A stretch of DNA of 64,000 nt. It comes from Streptomyces sp. NBC_01689 (lineage in GTDB: Bacteria > Actinomycetota > Actinomycetes > Streptomycetales > Streptomycetaceae). The position numbers were made by a program, and so were the translations under genes. How positions within the stretch are numbered: position 1 is the stretch's first letter; each line of letters starts with the position of its first letter. Below, piece by piece: positions 1 to 8,613 of this stretch. The notes below the pieces were generated by a model, which made no database searches, was not told the DNA's origin, and saw nothing but the letters and a program-made list of their open reading frames with translations. The DNA lies in the NCBI RefSeq assembly GCF_036250675.1, contig NZ_CP109592.1:1984001-2048000 (forward strand). The letters run 5' to 3'.

Positions 1-382
1 CGCCGGCCACAAGCCCGTCGCCGGAGCTTGCGGAGGCCCGCAGCCCGTCGGCCCGGTCCAGGCGGAAGGTCGCCATCTCCTTCGGAACGCCCCACAGTTC
101 GCGGCCGCCGGCCTTCGAGATCTCGCTGTCGACCCAGATGTCGGTGATGCACACGCGGGGGCGGGTCCCGACCCGGACCAGGACCGCCCGGAGCAGTTCG
201 TTGTACGACAGGACGCTGTCGTTCTCGTAGACGACCCAGGCCGCTCCCACCACACCACGGCCGGCGACGGTGACGGGCCGTGTCCCGAGGGGGACTTGGG
301 GCAGTGCGTGCCGTGTCACCAGCCACAGCGACAGGTACATCTGCCCGGCCAGCCGCCACGGTTCCTTCGGATAGCCGGTCAC
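1..382 (-). CDS. Acetoacetate decarboxylase-superfamily protein (3' end outside window)
   Basis: The first 127 codons are visible. The protein has the ADC-like fold signature around residues 92-104 (GGRELWGVPKEMA). The Lys at residue 101 fits the Schiff-base lysine of acetoacetate decarboxylase. Classical enzymes have a second Lys next to it; here it is Glu102, so the reaction may not be plain acetoacetate decarboxylation. The GTG start at 382-380 follows the ribosome site GGAAAGGA by about 7 nt and overlaps the TGA of the upstream GMC oxidoreductase gene (GTGA), so translation is probably coupled. It is the third gene of a TetR-led operon. Family call is firm; substrate unknown. Confidence 0.8.
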   Translation of the reverse strand, partial: MTGYPKEPWRLAGQMYLSLWLVTRHALPQVPLGTRPVTVAGRGVVGAAWVVYENDSVLSYNELLRAVLVRVGTRPRVCITDIWVDSEISKAGGRELWGVPKEMATFRLDRADGLRASASSGDGLVAG

Positions 383-2088
383 CTGGCGTCCTTTCCGGGA
401 GGGTGCGGACGGAGGGCGGCCGGGGCTCCGGCGGGCACCGCGGGGTGCCGTGGCGGGATCGGGACGACGGTGCGGTAGGGCTCTCCCGGGCCGGGGCGCG
501 GATCGGGCTCTCCCTTGTTGGGCCACAGGGCGGTGGCCCGCTCGGCGAGGGCGGTGATCGTGAGCGACGGGTTGACACCGGGGTTCGCGGAGATGGTGGA
601 CCCGTCGATGACGTGCAGACCTGGGTGGCCGTGCAGCCGGTGGTAGGGGTCGACGACGCCGTCGCGCGCGCTGTCGCCGACGGCGCAGCCGCCGATGAGG
701 TGGCCGGTGGTCGGAATGTCGAAGAGGTCACCCCAGGTTCCGCAGGCCTGCCCGCCGCTCAGCGCGGCGGCCTCGCGCGCCGCGGCGTGGGCCGCGGGTA
801 TCCACACCGGGCTGGGCGCGCCCTCACCCTGACGGCTGGTCAGCCTGCGACGGCCGAGCGGGGTCCTGCGGGTGTACGTGGTCAGGGAGTTGTCGACGGA
901 CTGCATCACCAGCAGGACCACGGACTGCTGGGACCAGCGGCGCGGACTGTGCAGTCGCGGCAGGCCGCGCGCGTCGCGGGCCATCGCCGCCAGTCCGAGC
1001 AGCAGCCGTGACCGGCCGGGTACGGGGTCGACGAGTGTCGCGCCGAGCAGTCCCAGCAGATTGCTGCCCCGGCCGTAGCGAACGGGTTCGACCTGTGTGA
1101 CGTCGTCCAGGCGCACGGAGGAGGTGATGGCGACGCCCCTGGTGTAGTCGGCGTCCCTGTCCTTCGAGCGGACGGCCAGCACCGCTTCGGAGTTGGTACG
1201 GGTGAGCCTTCCCAGGCGGGGTGACAGCCGGGGCAGTGAGCCGCGGTCACGCAGCCGGTGCAGCAGCCTCTGGGTCCCCAGGGCGCCCGCGGCGAAGACC
1301 ACGTCCCGGGCCGTGAGGGTCCGTCCGCGGCGCATCGGCAGGGCGCCGGTCCGTACCGAGGTGACGGACCATCCCTCGCCGCATGGGCTGACGTCCGTGA
1401 CGGTGCGGTCCGGGAGGACCACGGCACCCGCCTGTTCGGCGAGGCCCAGGTAGTTCTTCGGGAGGGTGTTCTTGGCGTTGTGCCGGCAGCCCGTCATGCA
1501 CGCACCGCACTGCAGGCAGGCGTCCCGTTCGGGACCCGCGCCGCCGAAGAACGGGTCGGCGGCACGGGTCCCCGGCGGGGTACCGGGCGGGCCGAAGTGG
1601 ACGCCCACGGGGGTGGGACGGAAGGTGTGCTCACGGCCGAGACGGCGGGCGGTGTCCTTGAGCAGCCGGTCGGCCTCGGTGAAGAGGGGGTTGGGGGTCA
1701 CCCCGAGCATGCGGCGGGCCTGCGCGAAGTGGGGGGCGAGTTCGCCCCGCCAGTCGGTGAGCCCGGCCCAGGCCGATTCCCGGTAGAAGGCATCGGGGGG
1801 TTCGTAGAGGGTGTTGGCGTAACCCAGCGAGCCGCCGCCGACACCGGCTCCGGTCAGGACCAGGATGTTGCCGAGCAGGGTCATGCGCAGGATGCCCCGG
1901 CAGCCGAGGCGGGGCGCGAAGAGGTAGTCGCGCACGTGCCAGGAGGTACGGGGGAAGTCCGCGTCGGTGAAACGTCGGCCGGCCTCCAGCACGCCGACCC
2001 GGTAACCCTTCTCCGTGAGGCGCAGCGCGGTGACACTGCCGCCGAATCCGGAGCCGACGACGAGCACGTCGTAGTCGAAGGCGCTCAT
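379..2088 (-). CDS. GMC-family FAD oxidoreductase (cholesterol-oxidase-like)
   Basis: This 569-residue flavoprotein should oxidise an alcohol or sterol-like hydroxyl group. The FAD-binding GSGFGG lies at residues 12-17. A cysteine cluster C191-C194-C197-C201 (C-x2-C-x2-C-x3-C) followed by RHNAKNTL is typical of the membrane-associated GMC subgroup that resembles cholesterol oxidase. The C-terminal part has the GMC_oxred_C signature with HLIGG and NPGVNPSLT. No signal peptide is evident, so it is probably cytoplasmic. Its ATG overlaps the TetR stop by 4 nt and its stop overlaps the ADC-like start by 4 nt, giving one tightly coupled operon. Substrate is not deducible. Confidence 0.9.
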   Translation of the reverse strand: MSAFDYDVLVVGSGFGGSVTALRLTEKGYRVGVLEAGRRFTDADFPRTSWHVRDYLFAPRLGCRGILRMTLLGNILVLTGAGVGGGSLGYANTLYEPPDAFYRESAWAGLTDWRGELAPHFAQARRMLGVTPNPLFTEADRLLKDTARRLGREHTFRPTPVGVHFGPPGTPPGTRAADPFFGGAGPERDACLQCGACMTGCRHNAKNTLPKNYLGLAEQAGAVVLPDRTVTDVSPCGEGWSVTSVRTGALPMRRGRTLTARDVVFAAGALGTQRLLHRLRDRGSLPRLSPRLGRLTRTNSEAVLAVRSKDRDADYTRGVAITSSVRLDDVTQVEPVRYGRGSNLLGLLGATLVDPVPGRSRLLLGLAAMARDARGLPRLHSPRRWSQQSVVLLVMQSVDNSLTTYTRRTPLGRRRLTSRQGEGAPSPVWIPAAHAAAREAAALSGGQACGTWGDLFDIPTTGHLIGGCAVGDSARDGVVDPYHRLHGHPGLHVIDGSTISANPGVNPSLTITALAERATALWPNKGEPDPRPGPGEPYRTVVPIPPRHPAVPAGAPAALRPHPPGKDAR

Positions 2089-2738
2089 CGCCCGCTCCGG
2101 GCCGAGAAGTCGGCGAGCAGGGGCGTGACCAGCCGGGCGATGTTCTCCCGGCGCACCTCGGGGTTCTCCCCCACGAGAGGCACCGGGCCCTCGCCTCCGG
2201 GGGCGTGCGGGGCGAGGGCCAGATGCGGCAGGAGGACCAGCAGGAGCGACAGCAGGGCGTCCACGTCCGCGTCCTTGCGCAGGTCGCCGGTCTCCACCGC
2301 CCGCTCGACCAGGGGCCGCAGGCCGACGAGGTAGATCTCCTGGACGGGGGCGCGCACCGCGTCACGGACCGACGGATTCATCTCCATGTTGGTCGCGGCG
2401 GTCACCCCGCGTTCCAGGGGGTGCGTGGTGAAGTAGTCGAGCCAGGCTCCCAGGGCGTCCGTCAAGTAGGCGGAGAACTCGGTGGAACCGTCGTATCCCT
2501 CGAGCCAGGGACGCATCTCGGCGTAGATGCGCAGCGAGGTCTGCTCGGCCACGTAGGCGAACAGGTCGAGCTTCCCGGCGAAGTACTGGAAGAGCGAACC
2601 CTTGGCGACACCCGCCTCGCGGGCGATGACGTTGAGGCTCCCGGTGGAGTATCCGTGCGTGCCGAACTCGTCCATCGCGGCGACCAGGACACGCTCGCGT
2701 CGGACCGGTGACAGGCCTGTCCAGGTGGTGGTGGGCAT
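2085..2738 (-). CDS. TetR/AcrR-family transcriptional regulator
   Basis: This 217-residue repressor has a TetR N-terminal helix-turn-helix around residues 10-60, including the segment IAREAGVAKGSLFQYF, followed by a variable ligand-binding half. The ATG is preceded by GGGAG at suitable spacing. It is first in the operon with the GMC oxidoreductase and ADC-like genes. A double palindrome lies 16-47 nt upstream of its start, and a third related site sits by the divergent monooxygenase, so it probably represses itself, its operon and the monooxygenase. The inducer is unknown, perhaps the substrate of the flavoenzymes. Confidence 0.93.
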   Translation of the reverse strand: MPTTTWTGLSPVRRERVLVAAMDEFGTHGYSTGSLNVIAREAGVAKGSLFQYFAGKLDLFAYVAEQTSLRIYAEMRPWLEGYDGSTEFSAYLTDALGAWLDYFTTHPLERGVTAATNMEMNPSVRDAVRAPVQEIYLVGLRPLVERAVETGDLRKDADVDALLSLLLVLLPHLALAPHAPGGEGPVPLVGENPEVRRENIARLVTPLLADFSARSGR

Positions 2739-2753
2739 GAGGCGCTCCCGCGG

Positions 2754-2785
2754 ATGACCGGGCGGTCATGTGACCGCCCGGTCAT
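2754..2785. promoter_or_regulatory. Double palindromic operator, probable TetR site
   Basis: A perfect inverted repeat: 15-bp arms ATGACCGGGCGGTCA and its complement, separated by TG. Each arm is itself a small palindrome (TGACCG-GG-CGGTCA), so two TetR dimers could bind side by side. It lies in the TetR/FMO divergent region. Confidence 0.8.
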
Positions 2786-2870
2786 CGTGGAGGCATCGCC
2801 ACGCGCTGTCAACGAGTGCGACACAAAGGACTGTTGGAGTCCGAAGCCCGCCCTCGGCACCGCACGGTCA

Positions 2871-2916
2871 TTGACAACGGACGGAGGCCGGATCCAGCCT
2901 GTGACCACCCGGTCAC
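2871..2916 (+). promoter_or_regulatory. Putative FMO promoter with third TetR-like site
   Basis: TTGACA at 2871-2876 is a candidate -35 for the monooxygenase; no good -10 is obvious. Just downstream, 2901-2916 reads GTGACCACCCGGTCAC, sharing the TGACC/GGTCA half-sites of the double operator at 2754-2785. A repressor bound here would block transcription of the gene starting at 2947. Confidence 0.55.
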
Positions 2917-2946
2917 AGGGCCGGGTTCCAGCAGGAGGGGTCCGCC

Positions 2947-4296
2947 ATGGAGCGGGTGTGTGTGATCGGCGCCGGCTCGTCCGGAATCGCCGCCTGCCAG
3001 GTGCTCGCGGCCCGCGGAATCCCGTACGACTGCTACGAGACCGGGTCGGAGGTGGGAGGGAACTGGCGGTACCTCAACGACAACGGCATGTCGTCGGCCT
3101 ACCGCTCGCTGCACATCAACACCTCGCGGCAGATCATGGAGTACGCCTGTTTCCCCATGGCGGACGACTACCCGGTCTACCCGAGCCACTTCCAGATCGC
3201 CCGCTACTTCGACGCCTTCGTGGACCACTTCGGGCTGCGCCCGTCGATCACGTTCCGTACCGAGGTGACGCGGGTGGTGCAAGCACCCGACTCTGCATGG
3301 CGGGTGACGGTTCGTCAGGTCGGCACGCAGGACTTCCGCGAACGGACGTACGGCGCGGTCCTGGTCGCGACCGGACACCACTGGAAACCCCGCATGCCGC
3401 GGCCCCCGCTGCCCGGAGCCGGACGGTTCACCGGCCGGCAGACCCACTCGCACCACTACCGCACCCCGGACCCCTTCACCGGCCGGCGGGTCCTCGTCGT
3501 CGGGATCGGCAACTCGGCCTGCGACATCGCGGTGGAGACCTCCCGGGTCTCCCGGCGCACGTTCCTCGCGATGCGGCGCGGCGCCCACATCCTGCCGAAG
3601 TACCTGTTCGGCATCCCCACCGACCACCTCACCGGCTCGGTGCTGGCCAGGGCACCGCTGGCGGTTCAGGACCGGGGGCTGCAGCTGCTCCTGCGGCTGA
3701 GCCGCGGCAGACTGAGCGACTACGGGCTCCCGACGCCCCGCCACCGCGTGCTCGGCGCCCACCCGACCGTCTCCGACGACCTGCTCTCCCGCCTGGGCCA
3801 CGGAGACATCACGGTGAAACCGGGCCCCGAGCGCCTGGAGGTGGACCGCGTCGTCTTCACGGACGGCACCTCCGAGGAGATCGACGACATCGTCTACTGC
3901 ACCGGGTACGACATCTCCTTCCCGTTCCTCGGCAGCGAGTTGGCGGATCCCGTGGAGAACGCCGTCAGCCTCTACCACCGGGTGGTCTCCCCCGACCACC
4001 CCGGCCTGTACTTCATCGGCCTCGTGCAGCCGCTCGGCGCGATCATGCCGCTCGCCGAGGCCCAGTCGCACTGGGTGGCGGACCTCCTCGACGGCCGCGG
4101 CGCCCTGCCCGGGCATGCGGGGATGCGCGCCGAGGCACGGGCCTACCGGGCGGCGCTGGCGCGCCGGTACGTGGCGTCCACGCGGCACACGATCCAGGTG
4201 GACGCCCGCTCCTATCTCAGGGAGCTGCGCGACGAGCGGCGGCGGGCGGGCGCACGGGTCCGCGAGCCTGCCGGCCGTCGGCCGCGGGCGCGTTGA
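2947..4296 (+). CDS. Flavin-containing monooxygenase (FMO/BVMO class)
   Basis: This 449-residue enzyme has two Rossmann motifs: FAD-binding GAGSSG at residues 8-13 and NADPH-binding GIGNSA at 186-191. Between them is the FMO fingerprint FxGxxxHxxxY (F161, G163, H167, Y171). The family uses NADPH and O2 for N-, S- or Baeyer-Villiger oxygenation. The ATG follows GGAGG. It is divergent from the TetR-GMC-ADC operon and shares operator half-sites with it. A plausible but unproved chain is alcohol oxidation to a ketone by the GMC enzyme followed by Baeyer-Villiger oxidation. The tail is Arg/Pro-rich. Confidence 0.9.
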   Translation: MERVCVIGAGSSGIAACQVLAARGIPYDCYETGSEVGGNWRYLNDNGMSSAYRSLHINTSRQIMEYACFPMADDYPVYPSHFQIARYFDAFVDHFGLRPSITFRTEVTRVVQAPDSAWRVTVRQVGTQDFRERTYGAVLVATGHHWKPRMPRPPLPGAGRFTGRQTHSHHYRTPDPFTGRRVLVVGIGNSACDIAVETSRVSRRTFLAMRRGAHILPKYLFGIPTDHLTGSVLARAPLAVQDRGLQLLLRLSRGRLSDYGLPTPRHRVLGAHPTVSDDLLSRLGHGDITVKPGPERLEVDRVVFTDGTSEEIDDIVYCTGYDISFPFLGSELADPVENAVSLYHRVVSPDHPGLYFIGLVQPLGAIMPLAEAQSHWVADLLDGRGALPGHAGMRAEARAYRAALARRYVASTRHTIQVDARSYLRELRDERRRAGARVREPAGRRPRAR

Positions 4297-4450
4297 GCCC
4301 GAGGACCGGCACCGTCCTCACCCGTCGGGCGGGAAGACGGCCGGCCGTGGACGCGGCACCGGTTCGGGGACGCGGCACCGTGGAACGCGGCACCGCCGAC
4401 GAGCCGAGCGCCCCCGGGGCGCGTCCCCCGGCCCAAGGCCCCGTCCCGGC

Positions 4451-4553
4451 CCCAGCCCCAGCCCCAGCCCCAGCTCCAGCTCCAGCTCCAGCTCCAGCCC
4501 CAGCCCCAGCCCCAGCCCCAGCTCCAGCTCCAGCTCCAGCTCCAGCTCCAGCC
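4451..4553. repeat. CAGCCC/CAGCTC hexanucleotide tract
   Basis: About 17 tandem copies of a 6-bp unit, arranged in blocks of CAGCCC and CAGCTC. It lies in the 758-bp gap between the monooxygenase and the GH92 gene (4297-5054). All frames across it are open (Ala-Pro, Ser-Pro or Gly-Trp type peptides), so those frames are not evidence of a gene. The rest of the gap holds only the GH92 promoter region. Confidence 0.9.
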
Positions 4554-4898
4554 ATGAACGCCGCCTGGAACCAGGTGCGTCGGCGAACCTGAGACCCAAA
4601 TCGACACAAGCGGGACCGATTTCCTGTCACGGTGCCGCCACGCGCCTCACCCACCACCTGGTTCACCGGTCAACTTTGCAGAACCTTTGACGCGTCCGCG
4701 GTGACTGCGCGTGAGTCCGCCGGCCCCGTGCGGCCGGGCGGGTCGTCCGGCCCGAGGCGACCGGCGGCCGAAGCCGGGCAGGTGGGGCCCGCCTTCGGGG
4801 CCGGCTCCCGTCCACGGGCGGCTCGACCGGCCGGCACCTCGGACGACCCCGGGGTCGCTCACCGTGAACTGCCCCACCAGAAAGTTCTGTTGGTCTCG

Positions 4899-4954
4899 TT
4901 GACACCCCGCAGGCACGCGCGTTCACTCGTCTCTCGTGCATGGCAACGTTGTCA
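4899..4954 (+). promoter_or_regulatory. GH92 promoter with LacI-type operator
   Basis: TTGACA at 4899-4904 is followed 17 nt later by a weak -10 candidate (TTCACT). Downstream, 4941-4954 reads TGGCAACGTTGTCA, a near-perfect palindrome with CG centre and CAACGTTG core, as bound by LacI/GalR sugar regulators. Placed about 100 nt before the mannosidase start, it suggests repression relieved by a sugar. No LacI gene lies in the window. Confidence 0.6.
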
Positions 4955-5054
4955 GGCCGATCGGATCGACCGGCATCGTCGCCTCTCGTCGGCGTGCGCT
5001 CCTCGGCACGCCGACTCCTCATGTGCGAAGTGGGAACCGCTGTGGAGGCAACAG

Positions 5055-8000
5055 ATGGCACGACCCCGACGTTCAGCCGCTCCACGTAACCGCAAGAGAT
5101 TCCGTCAACGCCTGGCCGTGATGTCCGTCATGGGCCTCGCCGTGCTTCCGCTCCCCGCGATCGGGAGCGCCCAGGCAGCGAGCGCCGCGGCACCGGGCTT
5201 CGTCAAGGACCCCGCGTCCCTGGTCAACCCCCTCATCGGCACCTCCGGTGCGGTGGACACCTTCCCCGGGCCCGACATGCCCGCCGGCATGATGCAGTGG
5301 GGCCCCGACACCACGCCCGACCGGCCCTCGGGCGGCGGCTACGAGTACGACGACAGCAAGATCTCCGGCTTCAGCCTCACCCATGTCTCCGGACCCGGCT
5401 GCGGCGTCGCCGGTGACCTGCCCGTCCTGCCGGTCACCGGAGCGCTCTCCGGCAGCCTCGGCGGCACGTCCGTCGGCTTCAGCCACGACGACGAGAAGAC
5501 CGGCATCGGCTCCTACCAGGTGACCGACGCCAACGGGGTCACCACCCGGCTGACCGACACCACCCGCGCCGGTCTCGGCTCCTTCACGTTCCCCGCCGGC
5601 CGGCAGGCCAACCTGCTCTTCAAGCTCAGCGGCGGCGCCACGCAGGTGGACGGGACCCGCGTCCAGGTGGTGAACAAGAAGGAGATCAGCGGAGCGATCG
5701 ACAGCGGTCACTTCTGCGGCGCCGGCAACAGGTACACGCTGCACTTCGACATCAAGTTCGACCAGCCGTTCACCGCGAGCGGCACCTGGGTCGGCGGCAC
5801 GATCAACCCGAGCGCGAAGTCGCTCAAGGCGGGCAAGGTCCGGCAGGACCTGACGACGAAGCCGTCGAAGGCGCTCAAGGAGAAGCACTTCACCGTTCCG
5901 GCCGCCCCGTCACCGACGGTGCACGGCACCCGCGGTGCGGCGCGTTCCGTCGCACCGTCCCCGGCGGCGAGCGCGGCCGCCGGGTCGGCCGCGCGCGGGG
6001 CCGGGTCGAGCGCCGAGCCGCCGACCACCGGCGCGAACGGCATGTACCTCACCTTCGACACCTCCGCCGACCCCACCGTGCGCGCGAAGGTCGGTATCTC
6101 GTACACGAGTGACACCGGCGCGGCGGCCAACCTCTCCCGTGAGATCAAGGACTGGAACCTCGGCGCCGTCGAGAAGGCCAACCACGACGCCTGGAACGCG
6201 GTGTTCGACAAGGTCCGGATCGGCGGCGGGTCCGCGGACCAGCAGACGCAGTTCTACACCGCGCTCTACCACGCCCTGCTGCACCCGAACGTCCTCTCGG
6301 ACGCCGACGGTCAGTACATGGGCATGGACAACCAGGTCCACAAGCTGGCCGAGGGACAACAGGCCCAGTACGCCAACTACTCGGGCTGGGACACCTATCG
6401 CTCCCAGACCCAGCTGATGGCGATGGTCGAGCCCAAGGTCACCAGTGACGTCGTCACCTCGATGCTCAACGGGTACGACCAGACGGGTCTGCTCCCCAAG
6501 TGGGCGTCGAACAACGGCGAGAGCTACGTCATGGTCGGTGACCCGGCCGCCGGCATCATCGCCGACGCCTACGCCTTCGGCGCCCGCGGCTTCGACACGG
6601 ACAAGGCGCTCGCCGCCCTGCAGCACGAGGGCACGGCCCCGAACAACGACCGCCCCGGCGAGTCGGTGCGGGACGCGAAGGGCTACCTCCCGCTGGACGA
6701 GAACGACTACGGCTGCTGCAACTTCTACGGGCCGGTCTCCACGCAGCTGGAGTACGACTCCGCGGACTACGCCGTCGCCGCCTTCGCGAAGTCCCTCGGC
6801 AAGACGTCCGTCTACACGAAGTTCGCCACCCGCGCGCAGGACTGGATGAACGTCTTCAACCCGCAGACCGGTTACATGCAGGGCAGGAACAAGGACGGCC
6901 AGTTCGCGGGCGGATTCACCCCGGGCACCTCCAACGGCTTCGTCGAGGGCACGTCGGCGCAGTACACGCCGATGGTCCCGTTCAACCTGAAGCAGCTCAT
7001 CCAGGCGCGGGGCGGCACACAGGCGTACTCGTCGTACCTGGACAGCCTGTTGGACAACGTTGCCCACCCCGGCGGCACCGACGCCGATCTGAGCAATGAG
7101 CCCAGTGTCGAGATCCCGTGGGAGTACGCGTACACGGGTGAGCCGTGGAAGACCCAGGCGGCCGTCCGCGACGCCCAGCAGAAGCTGTACTTCAACGCCC
7201 CGGTCGGTTCGTTCGGCAACGACGACCTCGGCGCGATGAGTTCCTGGTACGTCTGGTCCGCGCTCGGCGTGTATCCCGAGACCCCGGGCGCCGACACCCT
7301 GGTGCTCGGCAGTCCGGCCTTCCCGGTGGCCGAGGTGACCCCGGGGAGCGGCAAGCCGGTCCAGATCAAGGCGCCCCAGGCCGCGCCCGACGCGCCGTAC
7401 GTGCAGTCGCTCGGCGTCAAGGGCAAGCCGTGGAAGACCTCCTGGCTGACCTACCAGCAGTTCGCGGGAGCGGGCACGCTCGACTTCACGCTCGGCACCC
7501 AGCCCGACAAGTCGTGGGCGTCCGACCGGTCCGCGGCACCGCCCTCGGACACCACGGGCGGTGACCGGGTGCTGGCCGCGACCGGACCCACCAGTGACGG
7601 CCTCGTCCTCCAGCCGGGCGCGTCCGGTGACGGGACGCTGAAGCTGACCAACCTCGGCGGCAAGGCCGTCACGGTCGACTGGAAGGCCACGGCACCCTCG
7701 GGAGTCACCCTGGACACGGCCTCCGGCTCACTGACGGTGGCCCCGTCCGGCAGCGCCGAGGCCAAGGTCCATGTGACGGCGGGCTCCGGCGAAGGGACCT
7801 TCCCGGTCGCCTTCGCGCTGACCGACCACACCACCGGCGCGGCGGTGGGCAGTGCGGCCCTCCGCGTGGCCGTCGCCGAGGCGGGCGCGCTGTGGCCCTA
7901 CGACACCAACGAGGGCGTCTTCCCCGACGGCGCCACCTTCTCGGCCGGATTCGACGGCGGTGGCTGGGCGTTCTCGCAGAACGCGCTGTCGGCGGCCGGG

Positions 8001-8471
8001 GTCACCAACGGCTCGGCCGTCACGGCCGACGGCATCTCCTACACCTGGCCCACGGTGACCTCCGGTCAGCCGGACAACCTGGAGATGGCCGGCCAGACCA
8101 TCCCCATGCCGGCCGGCACCTCGGGTTCGTCCTTCGGTCTGCTGGGCGCCGCGGTCAACGCGCCGACCGACGGCAGCGGGGTCTCGGGCACGCTGACGGT
8201 GACGTACACCGACGGCACCACTTCCCGGGCGACGGTCGGCTTCTCGGACTGGACGCTCAACGGAGGCGGCAGCAAGCCGATTCCGGGAGACACGACGGCC
8301 GTCTCGACGGCCTACCGGAACACGGCGAGCGGAGGCCGGGACAGCGTGAAGACGTACGTCTTCGCGACGAAGGTCCCCCTCGACGTGTCCAAGCAGGTGG
8401 CGTCGGTCACCCTTCCGGTGACGGGCTCCACCGGCACCGTCCACCTGTTCGCCTACGGCTTCGGGCAGTGA
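5055..8471 (+). CDS. Secreted GH92 alpha-mannosidase with C-terminal NEW3-type and beta domains
   Basis: A 1138-residue exported glycosidase. The ATG at 5055 follows GGAGG and starts a Sec signal peptide (basic start, hydrophobic core about 20-36, Ala-rich cleavage region near 40-45). Residues about 50-830 are GH92: DTFPGPDMPAGMMQWGPDT near the N-terminus and the NDDLGAMSSWYVWSALGVYP segment from about residue 722. GH92 enzymes are Ca2+-dependent inverting exo-alpha-mannosidases. An Ala/Ser/Pro-rich insertion (about 284-330) interrupts the N-terminal part. Residues about 839-939 resemble the alpha-galactosidase NEW3 domain, and the rest a second beta-rich domain. A LacI-type operator precedes it. 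Target glycan is inferred. Confidence 0.9.
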   Translation: MARPRRSAAPRNRKRFRQRLAVMSVMGLAVLPLPAIGSAQAASAAAPGFVKDPASLVNPLIGTSGAVDTFPGPDMPAGMMQWGPDTTPDRPSGGGYEYDDSKISGFSLTHVSGPGCGVAGDLPVLPVTGALSGSLGGTSVGFSHDDEKTGIGSYQVTDANGVTTRLTDTTRAGLGSFTFPAGRQANLLFKLSGGATQVDGTRVQVVNKKEISGAIDSGHFCGAGNRYTLHFDIKFDQPFTASGTWVGGTINPSAKSLKAGKVRQDLTTKPSKALKEKHFTVPAAPSPTVHGTRGAARSVAPSPAASAAAGSAARGAGSSAEPPTTGANGMYLTFDTSADPTVRAKVGISYTSDTGAAANLSREIKDWNLGAVEKANHDAWNAVFDKVRIGGGSADQQTQFYTALYHALLHPNVLSDADGQYMGMDNQVHKLAEGQQAQYANYSGWDTYRSQTQLMAMVEPKVTSDVVTSMLNGYDQTGLLPKWASNNGESYVMVGDPAAGIIADAYAFGARGFDTDKALAALQHEGTAPNNDRPGESVRDAKGYLPLDENDYGCCNFYGPVSTQLEYDSADYAVAAFAKSLGKTSVYTKFATRAQDWMNVFNPQTGYMQGRNKDGQFAGGFTPGTSNGFVEGTSAQYTPMVPFNLKQLIQARGGTQAYSSYLDSLLDNVAHPGGTDADLSNEPSVEIPWEYAYTGEPWKTQAAVRDAQQKLYFNAPVGSFGNDDLGAMSSWYVWSALGVYPETPGADTLVLGSPAFPVAEVTPGSGKPVQIKAPQAAPDAPYVQSLGVKGKPWKTSWLTYQQFAGAGTLDFTLGTQPDKSWASDRSAAPPSDTTGGDRVLAATGPTSDGLVLQPGASGDGTLKLTNLGGKAVTVDWKATAPSGVTLDTASGSLTVAPSGSAEAKVHVTAGSGEGTFPVAFALTDHTTGAAVGSAALRVAVAEAGALWPYDTNEGVFPDGATFSAGFDGGGWAFSQNALSAAGVTNGSAVTADGISYTWPTVTSGQPDNLEMAGQTIPMPAGTSGSSFGLLGAAVNAPTDGSGVSGTLTVTYTDGTTSRATVGFSDWTLNGGGSKPIPGDTTAVSTAYRNTASGGRDSVKTYVFATKVPLDVSKQVASVTLPVTGSTGTVHLFAYGFGQ

Positions 8472-8493
8472 CGCGCCCCAGGCACTGACGACA

Positions 8494-8532
8494 GAGGGCT
8501 GGTTCCGGTCACGATCTCCGGGACCAGCCCTC
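8494..8532 (+). terminator. Hairpin terminator after GH92
   Basis: Arms GAGGGCTGGT and ACCAGCCCTC (10 bp) extend inward by a T-G wobble and four GC pairs, giving a stem of about 15 bp with a 9-nt loop. There is no U-tract, as is usual in Streptomyces. It starts 23 nt after the GH92 stop. Confidence 0.75.
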
Positions 8533-8600
8533 CGGGCGTCGCCGGGAGGTGACTCGGGCCTCCCGCGCGGGCCCGTCCGACGGGCCGGGCACGTCGCCCC

Positions 8601-8606
8601 TACGCT
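8601..8606 (+). promoter_or_regulatory. -10 box of leaderless promoter (GNAT gene)
   Basis: TACGCT ends 7 nt before the ATG at 8614, and no ribosome-binding site is present. Transcription would start at or next to the start codon. The same geometry is seen at two other genes in the window. Confidence 0.55.
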
Positions 8607-8613
8607 GGACCTC

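Noticed and set aside
4217-4690. Several open frames rich in Ala-Gly, Ser-Pro or Gly-Trp
   Set aside because: They arise from the hexanucleotide tract at 4451-4553; none has start context or domains.
7050-7066. ACAACGTTGCC inside the GH92 gene as a second LacI site
   Set aside because: Lies in coding sequence and is only partly palindromic; likely chance.
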